DNA of 64,000 nt from Rubripirellula tenax (GTDB lineage: Bacteria > Planctomycetota > Planctomycetia > Pirellulales > Pirellulaceae). This document shows positions 47,630-55,198 of the stretch, one piece after another. The notes beneath the pieces were generated by a model. The model was not told the DNA's origin and searched no databases. It saw only the letters and a list, made by a program, of their open reading frames with translations. Position numbers and translations under genes: made by a program. Within the stretch, counting starts at the first letter, position 1. Every line of letters starts with the position of its first letter. The DNA is taken from NCBI RefSeq assembly GCF_007860125.1, contig NZ_SJPW01000004.1, positions 342,372-406,371 on the forward strand. Direction: 5' to 3'.

Positions 47630-48496
47630 CTAGTCCAGATACCGCTTCGTCAGACCTTCGTAGGCATCGATTCGGCGGTCTCGCAGGAACGGCCAATGCG
47701 TTCGGACCACGTCAATGTCGTCGATTTGACAATCGGTGGTGATCACCGTTTCGTCGCCGGTTCCGGCCTGGGCGACCACTTCACCACGGGGTGAAACAAC
47801 GAACGATGACCCCCAGAACTCCAACCGGCCCTCGATGCCGACTCGGTTGGGCGCCCCCAGCCACAACCCGTTTGCGATCGCATGGGCTCGCATCGCCGTT
47901 TGCCAAGCGTCGCGTTGCCCGGGCCCGAAGGTGTCCTTTTCATCATCGATCCAACCGATCGCGGTCGGATAAAGCAGGATCTCGGCGCCGGCGAGCGCGA
48001 ACAACCTTGCCGCTTCCGGATACCACTGGTCCCAACAAATGCCGACCCCCAGTTTCGCGTAACGTGTTTGGATCGGCGTGAATCCGAGGTCGCCGGGCGT
48101 GAAATAGAACTTCTCGTAAAACAGGGGATCGTCGGGAATGTGCATCTTTCGGTATTTACCCGCGATCGTCCCGTCGGCGTCGATGACCGCGACGGTGTTG
48201 TGATACAGCCCCGGCGCCCGGCGTTCAAACAGCGGTGCGACGATCACGATTTCGCGGCGTGCGGCGATCTCGGCCAGTGCCTCGGTAGACGGGCCGGGAA
48301 TCGATTCGGCCAGATCGAACATGCAGTGATCTTCGGCTTGGCACGGATACGGCCCGGTGAACAGTTCCTGCAGGCAAACGACTTGGGCTCCATCATCGGC
48401 TGCGCTCTCGATGTGCTTCGATGCCGATGCAATGCACGCAGCGACCGATCCGGCGTCTCGCATTTGAACCAGCGATAAGCGAACATTGCGTCCCAC
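47630..48496 (-). CDS. aguB: N-carbamoylputrescine amidase (nitrilase superfamily)
   Basis: Cytoplasmic hydrolase (288 aa) that turns N-carbamoylputrescine into putrescine, CO2 and ammonia in the agmatine route of polyamine synthesis. Starts with GTG, GGGAG seven bases ahead. The nitrilase triad is Glu44 (CLQELFTGPYPCQ), Lys117 (AGKYRKMHIPDDPLFYEKFY) and Cys154 (LGVGICWDQWYPEAAR). The segments LYPTAIGW and GAPNRVG(I)E with LEFWGSSFVVSPRGE are typical of the AguB branch rather than of other amidases. Divergent from bioD across only 50 bases, so the two promoters overlap. No agmatine deiminase is in the window. Confidence 0.92.
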   Translation of the reverse strand: MGRNVRLSLVQMRDAGSVAACIASASKHIESAADDGAQVVCLQELFTGPYPCQAEDHCMFDLAESIPGPSTEALAEIAARREIVIVAPLFERRAPGLYHNTVAVIDADGTIAGKYRKMHIPDDPLFYEKFYFTPGDLGFTPIQTRYAKLGVGICWDQWYPEAARLFALAGAEILLYPTAIGWIDDEKDTFGPGQRDAWQTAMRAHAIANGLWLGAPNRVGIEGRLEFWGSSFVVSPRGEVVAQAGTGDETVITTDCQIDDIDVVRTHWPFLRDRRIDAYEGLTKRYLD

Positions 48497-48546
48497 AAGA
48501 AGACTCCCAGAGAAGTAATAAATAACCGAATAACCAAACCGATAAT

Positions 48547-49266
48547 ATGACGTCGCCCCATCCTAAGCCGCCGACGCTGTTCTTTGCAGGCACCGACACG
48601 GATGTCGGCAAGACGTTTGTGGCGTGCATGTTCGCGAGACTTTTGCGAGATCGCGGCCATCGCGTGGGCATCTACAAGCCGGTTGCCAGCGGTTGTCGCG
48701 ATGAAAATGCCATTCGCATCGCCGATGACGCCGTCGCGCTATGGAATGCGGCGGGTCGACCTGGATCGATCCAGCGAGTTTGTCCGCAGATGTTCTTGGC
48801 GCCCCTGGCACCACCGGCCGCCGCGGCACAGGAGGGACGACAAGTCGACGCCGAACGCTTATTTACCGAAGCCAGTCATTGGGACGACGTTTGCGACGCG
48901 TTGATCATCGAAGGTGCCGGCGGGCTGTTCAGCCCCTTGGCCGACGGCGTATTGAACATCGACCTAGCCCGGAAGTTTGCCGATGCGCACTTGATCATTG
49001 TTGCCGCAAACCGCTTGGGTGTGATTCACCAAACTCTGGCAACGATTGAAGCGGCTCGCAATCGCGGGCGAATGCCCGTTGGCATTGTACTTTGCGATCC
49101 CAAAGGGACCGCCGAACCGTCGACGGATACCAATGCATCGCAGATCGCCGCCTATACCGATGTGCCGATCATCGGCAACGTGCCTTACTTGACTTCGACG
49201 GATGCTTTGTCGGACGTCGAGGCTTTTGTTTCGACAAAGTTCATCGACGAACTGTTCATGCAGTAA
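48547..49266 (+). CDS. bioD: dethiobiotin synthetase
   Basis: ATP-dependent carboxylase (239 aa) that closes the ureido ring of biotin precursor 7,8-diaminononanoate. P-loop GTDTDVGKT (15-23), substrate lysine region GIYKPVASGC, EGAGGLFSPLADG Mg/ATP loop, nucleotide-specificity segment near ANRLGVIHQTLATIEAAR, and NVPYL at the end. Normal length. No other bio gene is nearby. Its last 82 bases are antisense to the end of msrB, an overlap of two convergent coding regions. Confidence 0.94.
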   Translation: MTSPHPKPPTLFFAGTDTDVGKTFVACMFARLLRDRGHRVGIYKPVASGCRDENAIRIADDAVALWNAAGRPGSIQRVCPQMFLAPLAPPAAAAQEGRQVDAERLFTEASHWDDVCDALIIEGAGGLFSPLADGVLNIDLARKFADAHLIIVAANRLGVIHQTLATIEAARNRGRMPVGIVLCDPKGTAEPSTDTNASQIAAYTDVPIIGNVPYLTSTDALSDVEAFVSTKFIDELFMQ

Positions 49267-49769
49267 CGTTTGCCGGTCGGCTTTGGTCCATCATCAAACA
49301 CGTGCCCCAGGTGTGCGCCGCACCGGGCACAGTGGACTTCTGTTCGTTTGTAAAACAGGAAGTTGTCCGTTTTATACCCAACACTTTTCTCGTTTAGCGG
49401 TGCATAGAAGCTAGGCCAACCGGTTCCCGACTTGAACTTTGTGTCACTTTTAAAAAGATCGAGTCCACAGACAATGCACTCGTAAATCCCTTTGTCTTTG
49501 TTGTTCCAGTATTTGTTTCGGAACGCGGGCTCGGTGGCTTCGTTTTGGGTCACGTCGAACTGGATCCTGGTTAGGGAACGCCGAAGCTCCGTTTCTGATT
49601 TCGGCGTATATGATTCCGCCTCGCCGTCACTTTCCGACTCGTTCGAAGGAATCGAAAATTCGGACTGCGTTTCCGTCGACCGTTCATCTGCGACCACTCG
49701 CATTGAAAGACAGGCGGCGAAAACGACCAACGAGAAAGCGGCGAACAACCCAAGGCTACGAGACATCAT
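49185..49769 (-). CDS. msrB: exported peptide-methionine (R)-S-oxide reductase
   Basis: MsrB repairs methionine-R-sulfoxide. 194 aa from the ATG that has GGAG seven bases ahead (MMSRSLGLFAAFSLVVFAAC); signal peptide cut near VVA-DE, so it works outside the cytoplasm. After an acidic linker comes the MsrB domain: FDVTQNEATEPAFRNKYW, zinc cysteines 98/101 (CIVCG) and 147/150 (CARCG), FKSGTGWPSFY, HLGHVFDDGP and the catalytic Cys170 in GKRYCMNSSSMNF. The tail is short and acidic. The 3' end overlaps bioD by 82 bases tail-to-tail, encoding the last 26 residues, past the catalytic Cys. Confidence 0.94.
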   Translation of the reverse strand: MMSRSLGLFAAFSLVVFAACLSMRVVADERSTETQSEFSIPSNESESDGEAESYTPKSETELRRSLTRIQFDVTQNEATEPAFRNKYWNNKDKGIYECIVCGLDLFKSDTKFKSGTGWPSFYAPLNEKSVGYKTDNFLFYKRTEVHCARCGAHLGHVFDDGPKPTGKRYCMNSSSMNFVETKASTSDKASVEVK

Positions 49770-49907
49770 CGGCGGACTCCATCGATCGGCGGGGGGATCA
49801 GGCGGGGAAATCGCAGTCGGCGAACTCGGAGAGAACACGGACTTCCGTTACAATGCCGGATTGGATCCTTCATCCGTCATTCCCGACCATTCTACGCCCT
49901 TTTTGTC

Positions 49908-51053
49908 ATGCCGCACGTCGAATTGCGAGATATCCATTCGACGTTGGGCGGTATTTCCATCTTACGCGGGATGGATTTCCGGATTCCGGACGTCGCATCC
50001 ACCGTGGCGGGCGATCCCTACATCGTCCTGCTCGGCCCCAGCGGTTGCGGAAAATCGACGACGCTTCGGACCATCGCCGGACTGCAGTCGCCCGATCAAG
50101 GTCAAGTGCTGATCGGCGGCGAAGACGTGACGACGCGTCCATCCCGACGTCGGGATGTTGCGATGGTCTTTCAAGGGGACTCGCTTTATCCACATCTGAC
50201 CATCCGGCAATCGCTGGCTGTCTCAGCAGCGCGGACGACGGATCGATCGAAACGAGAATCGCAAATCGGGCGAGCAATCTTGATGACGGGGATCAGTGCC
50301 ATCGCGGACCGCCATCCCGACCGGTTGAGCGGCGGCGAACTGCGACGCGCGGCGATCGCGAAGGTCATCGCCTCGGGGGCTTCGGTTCGATTGCTAGACG
50401 AACCGCTTTCGGCACTCGATGCATCGGTCCGGCATGGGTTGGCGGCAGATCTGCGAAGGTTTCACGATACCGACGCTGCGACCACCATCCACGTGACCCA
50501 CGACGGCGACGAAGCGATGCGAATGGCTGACCTGATTGCCGTGATGGCCGGCGGTCGCATCGTTCAGTTCGACACACCCTCGCAGATCTACGATGCGCCG
50601 AATTCGGTGACTGTCGCACAGTCGATCGGAACGCCGCCCATGAATTTTCTGAACGCTTCGATTGCGAATGGCGAAGTTTGTTTCGAGGACGACAGGATTC
50701 GCCTTCGACGGTGCGAATCAGTAGATCACATCGTCGGGATTTCATCCGCCAGTTCCGTGAAGAACATCATTGTTGGCGTTCGTCCCGCATCGGTTCATCT
50801 GGGCGAACTGGGTTCAACGTCACTGGTCCTCTCTATCGTTCGATCGTCGCTTTCAATCTGTCGCATGAATCACTCGCTGTTGATCACTGTACCAATCGAA
50901 GGGCAGGCGTTCGCGGCGCTGCTGCCGCGAACGACGTTGTTTGAAACAACGTCGCTTGAAAAAGACACCGTTTCCATCGCGGCCGGTTTCGACGATTTAC
51001 ATTTCTTTGATCGGGCGACGGGGATTCGCATCAACGACCGGTCGGATCGATGA
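49908..51053 (+). CDS. orphan ABC transporter ATPase (UgpC/MsmX-like)
   Basis: Cytoplasmic ATPase, 381 aa. Walker A GPSGCGKST (43-51), Q-loop MVFQGDSLYPHLT, signature LSGGELRRAAIAK, Walker B VRLLDEPLSALDASVR, H-loop IHVTHDGDEAM. A C-terminal TOBE/MalK-like region (~240-380: VGVRPASVHLGEL) shows it belongs to the sugar/polyol (CUT1) or ion-type importers. No permease or binding protein follows; instead the stop overlaps the TauE-type gene as ATGA. It may energise a permease encoded elsewhere, as MsmX does. The signature reads LSGGE followed by L rather than the usual Q, a minor deviation. Confidence 0.9.
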   Translation: MPHVELRDIHSTLGGISILRGMDFRIPDVASTVAGDPYIVLLGPSGCGKSTTLRTIAGLQSPDQGQVLIGGEDVTTRPSRRRDVAMVFQGDSLYPHLTIRQSLAVSAARTTDRSKRESQIGRAILMTGISAIADRHPDRLSGGELRRAAIAKVIASGASVRLLDEPLSALDASVRHGLAADLRRFHDTDAATTIHVTHDGDEAMRMADLIAVMAGGRIVQFDTPSQIYDAPNSVTVAQSIGTPPMNFLNASIANGEVCFEDDRIRLRRCESVDHIVGISSASSVKNIIVGVRPASVHLGELGSTSLVLSIVRSSLSICRMNHSLLITVPIEGQAFAALLPRTTLFETTSLEKDTVSIAAGFDDLHFFDRATGIRINDRSDR

Positions 51054-51826
51054 CCGAATTTGCTTTCACGGCTAGCGATTTGTATTCGATGCTGCCGATC
51101 ACCTTGATTCTATGCTTGGGCATCTTCGTTCAATCAGCCGCCGGTTTCGCCGCCGGAGTGTTGATCATCCCCGTGCTGTTGTGGTGTGGTTACACGATCC
51201 CGGCGGCGCAATCTGCTTTGTTGGTGGCAACGATTCCACAAAATGTTTGGGGCGTCTGGTCATTGCGGGATCAGATCAAACCACGCAGCATCGTTTGGCC
51301 TGGTTTCGGGAGAGTCGCTGTCCTTCCCGTTGGCGTTTGGGTGTTGCATTCGATGGAATCGCTGCCGACGCAAACGATTCGTCAAATCGTTGGCGGCGTT
51401 GTGCTTTTTGCAGCGATCGCGACCGTCTACGTCAAACCGACACCCCGTTCACACTTGCATCCGGTTTGGGCGTGGCTTGCATTTCCGATTTCGGGTTTTC
51501 TGCAGGGCGTTGTCGGAATGGGCGGGCCGCCCATGGTGTTTTGGGTTCAAGCTCACGACTGGGACACGAAGCAAACCCGTGGATTCCTGTTCGCGATGTA
51601 CCTGGTCAGCCTCGCGCCGGCCTTGGCGATTTTGTACTTCGCTTTCGGCGATCGAATTGTCGCGCCGGGGCTGTTGGCAGCCGCGTCGATTCCCGCGTTG
51701 TGGATCAGTTCGGTGTTCGGACTGAGATTCGGAACGTGGTTAGGAAAAGATCGATTGCGTCGGTTGACGTTGGTCTTGTTGATGGTGTTAGGCGTATCGG
51801 GATTGGCATCACCTTGGTTGCGATGA
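51050..51826 (+). CDS. TauE/SafE-family membrane transporter
   Basis: 258-aa membrane protein, starting inside the stop of the ABC ATPase gene (ATGA). Seven to eight helices in the two-repeat arrangement of the family: LGIFVQSAAGFAAGVLIIPV with the GFxxG element, and the second copy LQGVVGMGGPPMVFW; also QSALLVATIPQNVWGVW and LRRLTLVLLMVLGVSGL. Members export sulfite, sulfoacetate or other organosulfur anions. Given the sulfatases in this genome, removal of sulfite or sulfonates is plausible but unproven. Convergent with the DUF6513 gene (20-base gap). Confidence 0.9.
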   Translation: MTEFAFTASDLYSMLPITLILCLGIFVQSAAGFAAGVLIIPVLLWCGYTIPAAQSALLVATIPQNVWGVWSLRDQIKPRSIVWPGFGRVAVLPVGVWVLHSMESLPTQTIRQIVGGVVLFAAIATVYVKPTPRSHLHPVWAWLAFPISGFLQGVVGMGGPPMVFWVQAHDWDTKQTRGFLFAMYLVSLAPALAILYFAFGDRIVAPGLLAAASIPALWISSVFGLRFGTWLGKDRLRRLTLVLLMVLGVSGLASPWLR

Positions 51827-51846
51827 AGTCGCAGACGTCTTTGCCA

Positions 51847-53265
51847 TCACTTCGTTCGATGCCGACTGGTCCGCTGGATGCGATGAAGATCTTCGGTCCT
51901 TGTCAGGAACCCCCAATCGAGTGCTTGATCTTGCTCGTATTGCTTACCAAGTGTTTGCGAGATCGACGCTTTGGCAAGCTCGTAGCCGAGATAGAAAGCG
52001 TGACCGGCATCAACATTGTCGGATATCGATTCGGCCATCAATCGATCGAATAATCGAAACGGATCGTCATCGCGCAGGTGCAACCCCGCCGAAATCAGAT
52101 GCAATTCGCCTTGCTGGGCGAAGATGCGATAGTTGTTGTCTTTGATCGAATGGGCCATCGCCACCAGTGCTTCGTCGGGGTACGGACGAAGCTTCGTATC
52201 GCGCAGCATCACTAGCTGATCGGACAATCGTTTGGGTGGTACGGCATGGCGGCGACTGTAGTGTGTCAAACGTCTGGCAACATCGCATTCGCGAATCGAT
52301 GATCGCGCCCAATTGATCACCTGTGTCGTCAGCACGCTTTGGATTTCAAGCTCTTGGCAAACAGCAATCAACATCATGTTCACGCCGGCCGAATCCACGT
52401 CAGTCAATTCGGTCACGTTGCCGATCCCCATCATCATCGGCAACTCGGGGTAACGAGAACGGACGCCCGCGTAGCGCACGAGACTTTCCGCGAAGCCCAT
52501 GCCGATCGGTTCAAGAATCGAGTCCAATCGCATCGCGACGCCGCGAGTTGTCAAAAAATCGATTGTTTTTTCAAAACTTTTTTCATCACCAGGAACGTCC
52601 GGGATGACGACGACTTCACATCCCCAATCAGCAGCCGCATCGCGATTGGTTGAGTTGACCGACAGCACCAATGTCGCGCCGTGACGCGTCGCTTGGGAAG
52701 CCTCCCACGGATCGAAGGTGTCGACCGAAACTTTCAATCCGTCGTCAACGAGCGCCGTGATGTAGTCGCCGATGTTCACGCATCTTGACGACGGATCGCA
52801 TCCGAAATCGATCACGTTTGCGCCGCTGTCGCTCAGTTGCCTTGCGATCGTTACGACGTCTTGGACACTGCGACGCGGCGCGTGGTTGATCTCGGCAACG
52901 ATGTCGATATCGTACTGGCCGAAATCGGCGTCGGGTCGCGTGCCACCAAACAGTTCGGGCATCGAACGGCAATCGTTCGGTCCGCAAATTACGGGAACAT
53001 TCTGCGATTCGGCCAGTTCATCAATGCCCTGCTCGCAATAACCGGGAACGATCACGTGGGTCGCCACATCGGGGACTGACAGGTGGCGTTTCAACCACTT
53101 GGGCGTCATCAAAGCGGCAACGGTGATCGGCATCACACCGATGGAGTAATCGAAGGAGTGCTTGTCGGCCAAATCGGCAACGATCGCGCGCACCGCGGCT
53201 TCGGCCAATCGTCCCGTAACGAAATGATAGTGGTGCGTCGGATCAACTTCGATGACATGCATCAT
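51847..53265 (-). CDS. DUF6513 / dihydropteroate synthase-like protein
   Basis: 472-aa cytoplasmic protein. Residues ~1-125 match the DUF6513 N-terminal domain (HYHFVTGRLAEAAVRAIVAD, YSIGVMPITVAALMTPKWL, THVIVPGYCEQGI). The middle is a TIM-barrel pterin-binding domain (IVAEINHAPRR, GANVIDFGCDPSS, VSVDTFDPWEASQATRHGAT, VLSVNSTN, PMMMGIGNVTELTDVDSAGV), followed by a C-terminal extension of ~160 residues. Related archaeal and methylotroph proteins belong with tetrahydromethanopterin biosynthesis; planctomycetes are known for H4MPT-linked C1 genes. Standard folate DHPS residues are partly missing, so a different aryl acceptor is likely (inference). No other C1 gene is nearby. Confidence 0.8.
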   Translation of the reverse strand: MMHVIEVDPTHHYHFVTGRLAEAAVRAIVADLADKHSFDYSIGVMPITVAALMTPKWLKRHLSVPDVATHVIVPGYCEQGIDELAESQNVPVICGPNDCRSMPELFGGTRPDADFGQYDIDIVAEINHAPRRSVQDVVTIARQLSDSGANVIDFGCDPSSRCVNIGDYITALVDDGLKVSVDTFDPWEASQATRHGATLVLSVNSTNRDAAADWGCEVVVIPDVPGDEKSFEKTIDFLTTRGVAMRLDSILEPIGMGFAESLVRYAGVRSRYPELPMMMGIGNVTELTDVDSAGVNMMLIAVCQELEIQSVLTTQVINWARSSIRECDVARRLTHYSRRHAVPPKRLSDQLVMLRDTKLRPYPDEALVAMAHSIKDNNYRIFAQQGELHLISAGLHLRDDDPFRLFDRLMAESISDNVDAGHAFYLGYELAKASISQTLGKQYEQDQALDWGFLTRTEDLHRIQRTSRHRTK

Positions 53266-53344
53266 CGTTTGGACTCTGTCGGATGTTCGATTTTCATGAC
53301 GCTCAGTCTAGCTGGAAAAACAACATGACGACTTGTATTCGCGG

Positions 53345-53534
53345 TTCGGAAATCCGAAATCAAGCCGTCGGTCTTGTTTGCAAGAGGTGTCTCGGCAGAC
53401 AAAAAAACCGATGCCGAATGCATGGTCGCTCTTGACGCAACAAGCCTAGCCTTTAAAACTTCCTGGACGAGAGATCCGTCGATCGATTTGAAAACCATTT
53501 TTAAATCGTCGTGGCCGGGATCTCTCGTTTTTTT
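53345..53534 (+). ncRNA. candidate structured RNA (three-way junction plus terminator)
   Basis: Read on the plus strand: hairpin TTCGG-AAAT-CCGAA (53345-53358), then CGTCGGT (53366) pairing with ACCGATG (53407), one G-U pair, enclosing two small hairpins TCTTG-TTTG-CAAGA (53372) and TGTCT-CGGC-AGACA (53388). About 50 bases later comes the strong terminator stem. No coding frame explains this. It could be a short non-coding RNA, a 5' leader of the HTTM gene with attenuator, or an uncharacterised riboswitch. Matches no class I know (no hammerhead core, TPP or SAM landmarks). Confidence 0.4.
53467..53534 (+). terminator. intrinsic terminator upstream of the HTTM gene
   Basis: ACGAGAGATCC pairs with GGATCTCTCG, with an inner CGATTTGAAAA / TTTTAAATCG pairing, and seven T follow. 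It points to plus-strand transcription, yet no plus-strand gene ends here: it must end a small RNA or act as an attenuator ahead of the HTTM gene 68 bases later. Confidence 0.8.
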
Positions 53535-53601
53535 ATGCGCTGGCGATTTACGATCCGGCACGACATTTCTTATGCCGGTGCTCCCATTCCCCGGTATCGC
53601 C

Positions 53602-55152
53602 ATGACGGATTCTCTAATTCAACTCCAACCGCAGCAGTCGACGAACGTGCCATCGCGACCAACGACAATTTGGCATCGCGTTTCAACGAGCGGATTCGAT
53701 CGAGTCGACTCGTTGATTCTGATCTGGTTGCGAGTCGCCGTTGCCGTCGCGATCTACGTTTGGGCCAACGACTACCTTGCCGACGAAACGTACCGGCACG
53801 TCTTCATCGAGCCTCGTGTGTTGATGAAGTACGCCGAGTTCGAATGGGTTTTGTTGTGGCCGGGCGATGGCATGTACTGGCACTTCGTGATCACAAAGAT
53901 CGCCGCGATTTGCCTTGCCGCCGGATTGGTGACGCGTCTGTCGGCGGCAATCCTTTGCTTCTCGATCGCCTACGTGTTGTTGGTCGAAGCGACGATTTAC
54001 GTCAACCATTACTATTTGCTTTCCATGACGGCGGGTTTACTGGTTTTCCTGCCTGCGGCTGGCCAATGGTCGGTGGATCGCTTGATCGGGCTAACGCGGA
54101 CCGGCCCCACGATGTGGCGTTGGCAGCTTTGGATGCTGCGGTTTCAGCTGGGGATGCCGTATGTCTTTGGTGCGATGGCCAAGCTGAACGGTGACTGGCT
54201 GCGTGGGCAACCGATGGAATCGATCCTGCGATTGCGGACTTCGTGGGGCGGCCGACCGTGGTCTGAGATCCCCGGGATGGTCGAGGCGTTCGCATGGGGT
54301 GGTTTCGCTTTCGACTTGTTGGTCGTGCCACTGCTGATGTGGAAACGAACTCGCTTGATCGCGGTGGTCTGGGCCATGCTATTTCATTTGACGAATGCAG
54401 CGACTTTGGACATCGGCGTTTTTCCCTGGTTCATGTTAGCGACTTTGGTGGTCTTCTTTCCAGTTGACTTCCTGCGTCGGCGGATGCGCATGTTTGTCGG
54501 CGACACGCGAGACCTCATACCGCACAGCGACGTTGCGACTCTCGTTTCCCGGCTAGACCGAGTCGCTGCCACGATGGCGATTGTCTACGTCTTCATTCAT
54601 ATTTGCTTGCCAATGCGGCCGGCGATCTATCCCGGGGATTCGAATTGGAACGAGCGAGGCCACCGATTCGCGTGGCGGATGATGCTCTATCACAAACACG
54701 CGTTGACGCACTATTTGGTCGTGGACAAAAACAGCGACGAGTTTCTGTTCGTGCCTTCAACCACCGTGTTGACGGGATATCAAGCGTTACGAGATGACCA
54801 TCGCCCTGAAATGATCCGGCAAACCGCGGTTGCAATCAGTAGGACGGCCACAGAATTGGGCGTCACAGAGAACCGAGTCTATGCGTTGGCTCTGGTTTCG
54901 CTAAACGGACGAAAGCCGACACCAATCGTGGATCCCACAATCGACTTGACGCAGGTTCGCCAAGGCTGGTGGCGTGACGATTGGGTACGACAAGATCCGG
55001 GGCCCCTGTCGGATCCGCCCTGGACGATCGACAAGGAACAGTGGTGGTCGGTTCTCGAATTGCCAGAGCCGTTCACTGCACTGCAGGGACGAACGCCAAA
55101 TGAGTTGCAGGAATTTTTGAAACAGCAGGCAACAAAAAAAGCCACGCCGTGA
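53602..55152 (+). CDS. HTTM-domain membrane protein (vitamin K carboxylase-like)
   Basis: 516 aa from the ATG at MTDSLIQLQP; upstream in-frame codons lie in the structured leader and are rejected. The ~60-420 region has several helices of the HTTM (gamma-carboxylase-related) fold: LIWLRVAVAVAIYVW, ITKIAAICLAAGLVTRLSAA, FQLGMPYVFGAMAKLNGDWL, AFDLLVVPLLMWKRTRLIAV and FLRRRMRMF. The C-terminal ~130 residues are soluble and basic-acidic mixed (NWNERGHRFAWRMMLYHKHA). HTTM proteins in bacteria are of unknown substrate; carboxylation of Glu is not shown. The stop codon and last codons lie within the terminator stem of the opposite-strand gene. Confidence 0.85.
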   Translation: MTDSLIQLQPQQSTNVPSRPTTIWHRVSTSGFDRVDSLILIWLRVAVAVAIYVWANDYLADETYRHVFIEPRVLMKYAEFEWVLLWPGDGMYWHFVITKIAAICLAAGLVTRLSAAILCFSIAYVLLVEATIYVNHYYLLSMTAGLLVFLPAAGQWSVDRLIGLTRTGPTMWRWQLWMLRFQLGMPYVFGAMAKLNGDWLRGQPMESILRLRTSWGGRPWSEIPGMVEAFAWGGFAFDLLVVPLLMWKRTRLIAVVWAMLFHLTNAATLDIGVFPWFMLATLVVFFPVDFLRRRMRMFVGDTRDLIPHSDVATLVSRLDRVAATMAIVYVFIHICLPMRPAIYPGDSNWNERGHRFAWRMMLYHKHALTHYLVVDKNSDEFLFVPSTTVLTGYQALRDDHRPEMIRQTAVAISRTATELGVTENRVYALALVSLNGRKPTPIVDPTIDLTQVRQGWWRDDWVRQDPGPLSDPPWTIDKEQWWSVLELPEPFTALQGRTPNELQEFLKQQATKKATP

Positions 55153-55169
55153 TCGATTCACGGCGTGGC
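55133..55169 (-). terminator. terminator of the Wza-like gene, embedded in the HTTM 3' end
   Basis: A perfect 12-bp stem (GCCACGCCGTGA with TCACGGCGTGGC, loop TCGAT) is followed on the minus strand by seven T. The T-run and left arm are the last codons and TGA of the HTTM gene. A pyrimidine-rich stretch on the other side may give weak plus-strand termination too. Confidence 0.88.
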
Positions 55170-55198
55170 TCAGTTTCTTCTTTGCGACGTTCGCTCGC

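Larger units (their letters stand above)
53266..53601. other. 336-base intergenic region with structured RNA candidate
   Basis: Between the DUF6513 gene (minus) and the HTTM gene (plus). No protein gene is supported; an in-frame upstream extension of HTTM would have to run through a terminator. It contains the junction-like RNA element and terminator listed separately, plus both divergent promoters, which I cannot place. Confidence 0.6.

Noticed and set aside
53366-53413. Hammerhead ribozyme for the three-way junction
   Set aside because: Neither the CTGATGA nor the GAAA core strand is present at the junction.
53556-53572. sigma-54-like GGCAC element before HTTM
   Set aside because: The second half lacks GC at the required distance (reads TTTCTT), so the -12/-24 rule fails.
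53374-53601. N-terminal extension of the HTTM protein by 76 codons
   Set aside because: It would be translated through a strong terminator hairpin and has no signal or domain character.
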